Positions 7,435 through 11,872 of a stretch of DNA of 11,872 nucleotides are shown here, piece by piece. A program made the translations under genes and the position numbers. The stretch is taken from NCBI GenBank assembly GCA_026985515.1, contig JALSQH010000133.1, positions 1 through 11,872 on the forward strand. The letters are read 5' to 3'. The notes beneath the pieces were generated by a model, which was not told the DNA's origin, did not search any database, and was given only the letters and a program-made list of their open reading frames with translations. Numbering within the stretch: position 1 is the first letter of the stretch; every line of letters starts with the position of its first letter. Origin of the DNA: a bacterium. Lineage in GTDB: Bacteria; JALSQH01.

Positions 7435-8978
7435 CAATCCTCAACAAAATCTCTCAGCTCTTTGATCACATCCGGATGTCTCAATTTTTTAAGTGCCTTC
7501 CCCTCAATCTGTCTGATTCTTTCCCTCGTTACATTGAAAAGTGCACCAACCTCTTCCAGGGTTTTATCATCAGCCTTTCTATCCAGTCCAAACCTCTCCT
7601 TTATTATGGCCCTTTCCCTGGGTTGCAGATGTTCCTGAAGAAGCTGGCTTACCTTCCTCTGAAGATCCCTTTTAATTGCAACTTTTTCAGGAGTGGGAGT
7701 CGTTATATCCTCAATAAAATCCTGTATCTGACTGTCACCATCATCTCCTATGGGTGCATCGAGCCTCACAATACTCTGATTTGCCATCATAATTTTCTCA
7801 ACTTTCTCTGGCGTGAGCCCAACTTTATCAGCAATTTCCTTGGGATCAGGATTTCCACCCATTTCCTGAGCTTTCTCCTGGGTTACCCTGTTTATCTTAT
7901 GAATATTCTCTATCACATGTACAGGAATTCTAATTGTCCTTGACTGATCAGCAATGGCTCTTGTTATTGCCTGTCTTATCCACCATGTTGCATAGGTGCT
8001 GAACTTAAAGCCCTTTTCGGGATTGAACTTTTCCACTGCCCTGAGCAATCCCATATTTCCTTCCTGAATCAGGTCGCTTATGTCAAGTCCCTTGTTGATA
8101 TATTTTTTGGCAATACTCACCACAAGTCTCAGGTTACAGCTTACAAACCAGTTCTTCTGCTCCTCAAGAGAATCAAGCAACTTAAAAAGGGAAAGTACAT
8201 AACTCTCAAACTTTGAGGGATTCTGTTCAATCTCTCTCTCAAAAACCTCCTCTTCATGTTTGGCAGAAAAATAATCAAGCATCAACTTTTCAAATTCCTC
8301 CTGCTCCACCCCATACTGCATCAGAAATTCCCTTTTATCCAGCAACCTGTTGTAATTACCGAAGAAATCATCAAGGTCCTTTTCCTTGATCTTGAACCTT
8401 TCTGCAATTTTTCTTTTTGTATTCTGTATCTCCTCGTATCGCCTGTAATAATCTTTTACGGTCTCAGCAAATTCCCTCAAAACTCTGTGATCAAATTTTA
8501 TCTTCCTCAGATGATTTGCCATGTGCTCCTTAACTTTTTTTGCTCTTAACTTCAGCTGCTTCCTGGCTTCCTTTGTGAGGTTTTCGCTGTGAAGTTTTTC
8601 CTGAATTTCTCTCCACTCTGCATACCATTTTTTGGCTTTTTCCATATGCTTGAGAAGTTCCTCTTTCTTTTTGCCTTCCTCCACATCTCCCTCTTCGTCC
8701 TCACCTAAATCGGCAAAGATTTCTTTCAATTTTTTCCTTCCTGCCACGATATCATCATACAGTTTTATCACTTCCCGGATCACAACAGTCAGTCTCAACA
8801 TAAAATTCCATACCTTCCTTCTTTTCTCCTCAATATCCTCTGCAAGTTTTTTCTCATCTTCAGGGGAGAGGACCGGCAAATTTGACATCTCCTTAAAATA
8901 TGACTCAAGGCTATTGTAACTCCGATCCTCTTCTTCTTCATAGATCTCAAAATCATCCCTGAATTCAAAATCATCCAT
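7434..8978 (-). CDS. rpoD: RNA polymerase primary sigma factor (sigma70 / RpoD)
   Basis: This 514-residue sigma factor directs RNA polymerase to housekeeping promoters. Region 1.2 lies at about 20-55 ([12 protein letters not shown]). A Lys/Glu-rich, helical non-conserved region follows, to about 265. Region 2 is at 275-345 ([14 protein letters not shown] and [11 protein letters not shown]), region 3 at about 345-405, and the sigma finger at about 406-430 (L-D-A-P-I-G-D). Region 4, with its helix-turn-helix, is at about 445-505 (T-L-E-E-V-G, then [10 protein letters not shown]). Only about 20 residues, very acidic, precede region 1.2, so a normal region 1.1 is missing. I chose ATG 8978 because AAGGGG lies at good distance and a gap of 20 bases separates it from dnaG. 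A GTG at 9020 would add 14 residues and overlap dnaG. It is co-transcribed with rpsU, yqeY and dnaG. Confidence 0.97.
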   Translation of the reverse strand: MDDFEFRDDFEIYEEEEDRSYNSLESYFKEMSNLPVLSPEDEKKLAEDIEEKRRKVWNFMLRLTVVIREVIKLYDDIVAGRKKLKEIFADLGEDEEGDVEEGKKKEELLKHMEKAKKWYAEWREIQEKLHSENLTKEARKQLKLRAKKVKEHMANHLRKIKFDHRVLREFAETVKDYYRRYEEIQNTKRKIAERFKIKEKDLDDFFGNYNRLLDKREFLMQYGVEQEEFEKLMLDYFSAKHEEEVFEREIEQNPSKFESYVLSLFKLLDSLEEQKNWFVSCNLRLVVSIAKKYINKGLDISDLIQEGNMGLLRAVEKFNPEKGFKFSTYATWWIRQAITRAIADQSRTIRIPVHVIENIHKINRVTQEKAQEMGGNPDPKEIADKVGLTPEKVEKIMMANQSIVRLDAPIGDDGDSQIQDFIEDITTPTPEKVAIKRDLQRKVSQLLQEHLQPRERAIIKERFGLDRKADDKTLEEVGALFNVTRERIRQIEGKALKKLRHPDVIKELRDFVED

Positions 8979-8998
8979 ACTGCGCACCCCTTTTCTGG

Positions 8999-10750
8999 TT
9001 ACAATTCTCCCCCACTCCACACACCAGCTCTCAGGTCATTGAGAATCTGCTGCTTCTTTTTCAAAAGCTCCTTTGCCTTTCTGTGGTCGCCCATTCTCTC
9101 AGCCTGCTGAATTTCCCTGGAAAGTTTTTCCTGCATGAGCTTTATCTTTCTCCTCTTCATACCCTCAATCAGATCACCAATCAGCTCCTCAGTAGCGGCA
9201 AACTCCTTTGAGAGGAGATAACTCACAATCTCAGGCATCCTTTCATTATCGCTGCTCACAAGATAGCCAGGAGAATCTTTTCCAGACTTAACAAGGGTAA
9301 ACCATTTTTCAAGAAGATCTCTTAAAATGGGAGAAATGAGGTATCTACCTGCATCCCTCAACTCGCTTTCCTCAACAAGGGATGGATTCTTAAGAAAAAG
9401 CGCCACAAACATCTCCTCTTCAGGGTAAAAATTCCACTTCTCCACTTTTTCTGGACTGGATGAACTTCCCTTTTCCAGCTTTACCTTCACTTTGAGAGAT
9501 TCCTCACTTATCCCCAGAAATTCTGAAGCTCTTGCAATGTAAAGTTCCCTCAAGACGGGATCCTTTACCTTACCAATCAGTTCAGCAACAATACCTGCAC
9601 ATTTTGCAACTCCTTCAGGTGTTTTTCCATATCTGTGGAGATGATAACCCAGATAAAAATCAAAACCATGAAGAGCCTTATCTCTGACGCTTTTCCACCC
9701 TTCTATACCCTCTTTTCTGATAAATGAATCGGGATCCTCACCTTCGGGCAGTCTCATCACAAAGTGTTCCACTCCCTCCACCGTAAGCAACTCAATGGCT
9801 CTCAGAGTTGCCTTTACTCCGGCATTATCACTGTCAAAAGTGATATAAACTCTCCCTGCCAGTCTGGAGAGAATTTTTATCTGGTCTTCCGTAAGCCCGG
9901 TACCAAGAGGAGCAACGCTGTTCTTCACCCCATTCTGCCAGAGGGAGATAACATCCAGATATCCCTCAACCAGAAACACCTCACCTGTTCTGGATATTTC
10001 AGATGCTGCTTTATTTAACCCGAAAAGGGTTTTACTCTTGTTGAAGAGAGGTGTCTCTGGAGAATTCAGATACTTGGGAGAATCACTGCTCTCCGTTATT
10101 ATCCTTCCACCAAAACCTACTATTCTGTTTCTCTGATCATAAATCGGGAAAATTATTCTATCTCTGAACCGGTCATAATAACTGTCTCTACCTGCTATGA
10201 TAAGCCCTGCCTTTTCGGCAAGTTCGTCGCTTATCTTCTGCTTTCTCAGATATTCCCTCAGATCCCTCCATCCCGGTGAAGCATAACCGATTCCCCATTC
10301 TCTTATTACCTCTTCAGTCAATCCTCTTTTTCTGAGATAATCCCTTGCCTTTTCTCCTGCCGCGGTTCGCAGATTGTCCTGGAAAAATTTTTCTGCCACC
10401 TTCAGTACATTCTGAAGTGTGGCTCTTTTAAGTTCATTCTCCCTCTCTCTTCTGGAAAATGTAAGCTCAACACCTGCCTGATCAGCCAGCTCCCTGACAG
10501 CCTCAATAAAACTCAGACCCTCAATCTGCATCAGAAAGGTTATGGCGTTACCCCTTGCACCGCATCCGAAGCAGTAGTAGAGCTGTTTTTCCGGACTTAC
10601 CGAAAATGAAGGAGTTTTTTCAGAGTGGAAGGGGCAGAGACCAAAGTAATTTTTCCCCACCCGCTTCAGCGTTACATATCTGGAAACCAGATCAACTAAA
10701 TCGATTCTTTCAAGTATTTCCTCTATTTTGTCATCAGGAATGGAGCCCAA
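8999..10750 (-). CDS. dnaG: DNA primase DnaG
   Basis: This 583-residue primase makes the RNA primers for DNA replication and is recruited by the replicative helicase. The N-terminal CHC2 zinc-binding domain is complete, with C39, H42, C60 and C63 (C-P-F-H and C-F-G-C). The RNA-polymerase basic motif is seen near 191-216 ([12 protein letters not shown] and G-F-G-G-R). The Toprim domain carries E262 and D266 (V-E-G-Y-L-D) and D306/D308 (F-D-S-D-N-A-G), the acidic residues that bind magnesium. The last 150 or so residues are the helical helicase-interaction domain and are less conserved. The start is TTG at 10750: the same frame has a stop codon 12 bases upstream, there is no ATG nearby, and AGAGGT provides a ribosome binding site. 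The length is usual for the family. It lies 9 bases downstream of yqeY. Confidence 0.97.
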   Translation of the reverse strand: MGSIPDDKIEEILERIDLVDLVSRYVTLKRVGKNYFGLCPFHSEKTPSFSVSPEKQLYYCFGCGARGNAITFLMQIEGLSFIEAVRELADQAGVELTFSRRERENELKRATLQNVLKVAEKFFQDNLRTAAGEKARDYLRKRGLTEEVIREWGIGYASPGWRDLREYLRKQKISDELAEKAGLIIAGRDSYYDRFRDRIIFPIYDQRNRIVGFGGRIITESSDSPKYLNSPETPLFNKSKTLFGLNKAASEISRTGEVFLVEGYLDVISLWQNGVKNSVAPLGTGLTEDQIKILSRLAGRVYITFDSDNAGVKATLRAIELLTVEGVEHFVMRLPEGEDPDSFIRKEGIEGWKSVRDKALHGFDFYLGYHLHRYGKTPEGVAKCAGIVAELIGKVKDPVLRELYIARASEFLGISEESLKVKVKLEKGSSSSPEKVEKWNFYPEEEMFVALFLKNPSLVEESELRDAGRYLISPILRDLLEKWFTLVKSGKDSPGYLVSSDNERMPEIVSYLLSKEFAATEELIGDLIEGMKRRKIKLMQEKLSREIQQAERMGDHRKAKELLKKKQQILNDLRAGVWSGGEL

Positions 10751-10759
10751 AGGCGACCT

Positions 10760-11215
10760 CTACCTGCTTTCTTTTTCAAGAAGTTCCCTCACAAGGAGGT
10801 TTACTTCCTTACCGTCCGCCCTTCCCTTAACTTTTGCCATCACGGCTCTCATCACCTTTCCAAAATCTTTCTGAGAATGGGCTCCCAACTCCTCCATTGT
10901 TTCTTTAATCAGAGAAATGAGTTCCTCACGACTGAGCTGTGGTGGTAACAATTCCTGGAGGATGGAAATCTCCTCTTCTTCAGCCCTGGCAAGATCCTCT
11001 CTCCCGCCCTCGCGATACTGCTCCACAGATTCTCTTCTCTTTTTTATCATGGATGAAATTACCTGCATCACCTCATCATCACTGAGGGGATGCATTACTT
11101 CTACTTCCCTGTTCCTGATCTCAGATTTTAAGAGACGATAAACGCTTACCCTTTTCTTATCTCCAGATTTTAGAGATTCCTTCAATAATCTGTCTATTTC
11201 TTCCTTTAAAGCCAT
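10760..11215 (-). CDS. yqeY: GatB/YqeY domain protein
   Basis: This 151-residue protein matches the full length of the YqeY family, which resembles the C-terminal tRNA-binding helical tail of the GatB amidotransferase subunit. Signature stretches are K-R-x-S-V-Y-R-L-L-K-S-E-I near the start, K-K-R-R-E-S-V-E-Q-Y-R-E-G-G-R (about 59-73), E-L-L-P-P-Q-L-S (about 87-94) and the terminal F-G-K-V-M-R-A-V-M followed by G-R-A-D-G-K-E-V. By family comparison it may take part in tRNA-dependent amidation or tRNA handling; its exact role is not settled. ATG at 11215 is preferred over the neighbouring TTG at 11218, with AGGGA upstream. It sits 10 bases after the rpsU stop. YqeY between rpsU and dnaG is a known arrangement in many bacteria. 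Confidence 0.93.
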   Translation of the reverse strand: MALKEEIDRLLKESLKSGDKKRVSVYRLLKSEIRNREVEVMHPLSDDEVMQVISSMIKKRRESVEQYREGGREDLARAEEEEISILQELLPPQLSREELISLIKETMEELGAHSQKDFGKVMRAVMAKVKGRADGKEVNLLVRELLEKESR

Positions 11216-11225
11216 CAAACTTTCC

Positions 11226-11429
11226 CTACTGAAGTTGCTGCATCTTTTTCAATCTCTTAAGGAGTCTCTTCCTGGCAGCTATCATCTTTTTCTTTCTCTT
11301 GACACTGGGCTTTTCATAAAACTCCCTCTTCCGCACCTCAGAAAGAACACCAGCTTTCTCAACCTGTTTTTTAAATCTCTTGAGAGCACTCTCAAAAGAT
11401 TCTCCTTCGCGGACAATAACTCCTGGCAT
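11226..11429 (-). CDS. rpsU: 30S ribosomal protein bS21
   Basis: This 67-residue, highly basic protein is bS21. It carries the family start ([11 protein letters not shown]), the A-L-K-R-F-K-K-Q core, [12 protein letters not shown] and a Lys/Arg-rich tail. In other bacteria bS21 sits near the 3' end of 16S rRNA and helps initiation on mRNA. The ATG has a strong ribosome binding site (AAGGGGTG) 6 to 12 bases upstream. It is the first gene after the leftward promoter and so leads the rpsU-yqeY-dnaG-rpoD unit. Confidence 0.97.
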   Translation of the reverse strand: MPGVIVREGESFESALKRFKKQVEKAGVLSEVRKREFYEKPSVKRKKKMIAARKRLLKRLKKMQQLQ

Positions 11430-11470
11430 CTAAATCACCCCTTTCTTTTCTGATTTTTCCGCTATTTTAT

Positions 11471-11498
11471 ATAGTAGGAGTTAAAAATGTGCTGTCAA
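11471..11498 (-). promoter_or_regulatory. Sigma70-type promoter of the rpsU operon
   Basis: On the minus strand a perfect -35 box TTGACA (11498-11493) is followed after 16 bases by TACTAT (11476-11471), a four-of-six match to the -10 consensus. Adjacent A/T-rich TATATA could serve instead at a longer spacing. Transcription would start near 11464, giving a leader of about 35 bases before the rpsU ATG. Later genes probably depend on this promoter, because gaps in the operon are 20 bases or less, though internal promoters cannot be excluded. Confidence 0.6.
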
Positions 11499-11505
11499 GT
11501 GACTC

Positions 11506-11533
11506 TTGCAAAAAAGTTTACTTTTCCTATCAT
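11506..11533 (+). promoter_or_regulatory. Promoter of the UbiA-family prenyltransferase gene
   Basis: A -35 box TTGCAA (11506-11511) and a -10 box TATCAT (11528-11533) are separated by 16 bases. They lie directly back to back with the rpsU promoter; the two -35 boxes are 7 bases apart. The predicted start near 11540 leaves a leader of about 17 bases holding the AGGAGGT ribosome binding site. Confidence 0.55.
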
Positions 11534-11556
11534 GTATTTTAGAAACAGGAGGTCAG

Positions 11557-11872
11557 ATGTCAATGGAGAGAGCAAAAATTTATTTCCTGGAGACAAGACC
11601 GCAGTTTCTATTTCTCTCAGTAATTCTGGTTCTTCTTGGAGGGAGTGTTTCACTGATATTGAGGGGTAAAATCATACCTTTTGACTTCATACTGGCTCTG
11701 ACAGGACTCGTGCTTCTTCACATAAGTGTTAATGTTCTCAATGATTATTTCGACTACAGGTCTGGAATAGATTTTCACACCCGGAGAACCCCATTTAATG
11801 GAGGAAGTGGAATTCTCACCTCCGGACTGATGAAGCCAGAGGAAGCCTTCTGGTTCGGGATAGTGGCTTTTA
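11557..11872 (+). CDS. UbiA-family prenyltransferase, probably MenA-type (C-terminus beyond window)
   Basis: An open frame from ATG 11557 runs off the right edge, with 105 residues visible. A perfect ribosome binding site, AGGAGGT, lies four bases or so before the ATG; a second in-frame ATG two codons on is also possible. Two hydrophobic helices (about 17-35 and 43-60) precede the metal/diphosphate-binding motif N62-D63-Y-F-D66-Y-R-S-G-I-D72. Its D-x2-D-x5-D spacing matches MenA, which prenylates 1,4-dihydroxy-2-naphthoate in menaquinone synthesis. The following T-P-F-N-G-G-S-G-I-L is typical of MenA-like members. It would be an integral inner-membrane enzyme. UbiA members acting on other aromatic acceptors cannot be ruled out from this fragment. 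It is divergent from the rpsU operon and shares its control region. Confidence 0.85.
   Translation, partial: MSMERAKIYFLETRPQFLFLSVILVLLGGSVSLILRGKIIPFDFILALTGLVLLHISVNVLNDYFDYRSGIDFHTRRTPFNGGSGILTSGLMKPEEAFWFGIVAF

Noticed and set aside
7476-7943. Open frame of 155 codons on the plus strand opposite rpoD
   Set aside because: It lies antisense to conserved sigma regions 3 and 4, its product is rich in Phe, Leu and Tyr as expected of a reversed Lys/Glu-rich gene, and it has no supporting signals.
9000-9020. GTG start at 9020 for rpoD, giving 528 residues
   Set aside because: It would overlap dnaG by 22 bases, while the ATG at 8978 has a well-placed AAGGGG site and leaves a normal short gap.
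1-11872. CRISPR array, insertion sequence, prophage, toxin-antitoxin or defence system
   Set aside because: No direct repeats with spacers, inverted-repeat ends, transposase, integrase or defence-protein motifs were seen; the window is nearly filled by the genes described.

Overview
The window looks like chromosomal DNA from an AT-rich, Gram-negative (diderm) bacterium. Two gene products begin with lipoprotein signal peptides. A housekeeping operon of the order rpsU-yqeY-dnaG-rpoD is present, and the proteins are rich in Lys, Glu and Ile. Genes are packed tightly, with many start/stop overlaps. The combination of this operon order, an HD-GYP protein and several HEAT-repeat proteins would fit a Thermodesulfobacteriota (former deltaproteobacterial) or similar deep-branching, possibly thermophilic lineage. 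The taxon is inference, not shown. There is no sign of mobile elements, CRISPR arrays, rRNA or tRNA genes.

Left part (1-5925). A partial lipoprotein gene runs leftwards off the edge. A 295-bp gap with a good sigma70-type promoter separates it from a rightward three-gene unit (556-5925). The unit encodes: (i) an 853-residue exported lipoprotein that joins a YncE-like beta-propeller to an AcpA/phospholipase-C-type phosphoesterase; (ii) a 500-residue protein with a HEAT-repeat C-terminal half; (iii) a 442-residue HD-GYP phosphodiesterase, probably acting on cyclic di-GMP. The genes overlap by 4 and 20 bases, so they are probably translationally coupled. Proteins (ii) and (iii) begin with what appears to be the same roughly 140-residue N-terminal domain, which I cannot name. 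This is the best candidate in the window for an undescribed signalling module.

Right part (5922-11429). A leftward six-gene unit, read from the right, is rpsU (ribosomal protein bS21), a YqeY protein, dnaG (primase), rpoD (primary sigma factor), a P1-family (DmpA-like) peptidase and a small HEAT-repeat protein. The first four are the classical macromolecular-synthesis operon, which ties translation, replication initiation and transcription together. The last two are an unusual extension. This unit converges on the HD-GYP unit, and the two stop codons overlap by 4 bases with no room for a terminator.

Right edge (11430-11872). A short region with back-to-back promoters drives rpsU leftwards and, rightwards, the start of a UbiA-family membrane prenyltransferase of probable MenA (menaquinone) type, cut off by the window end.
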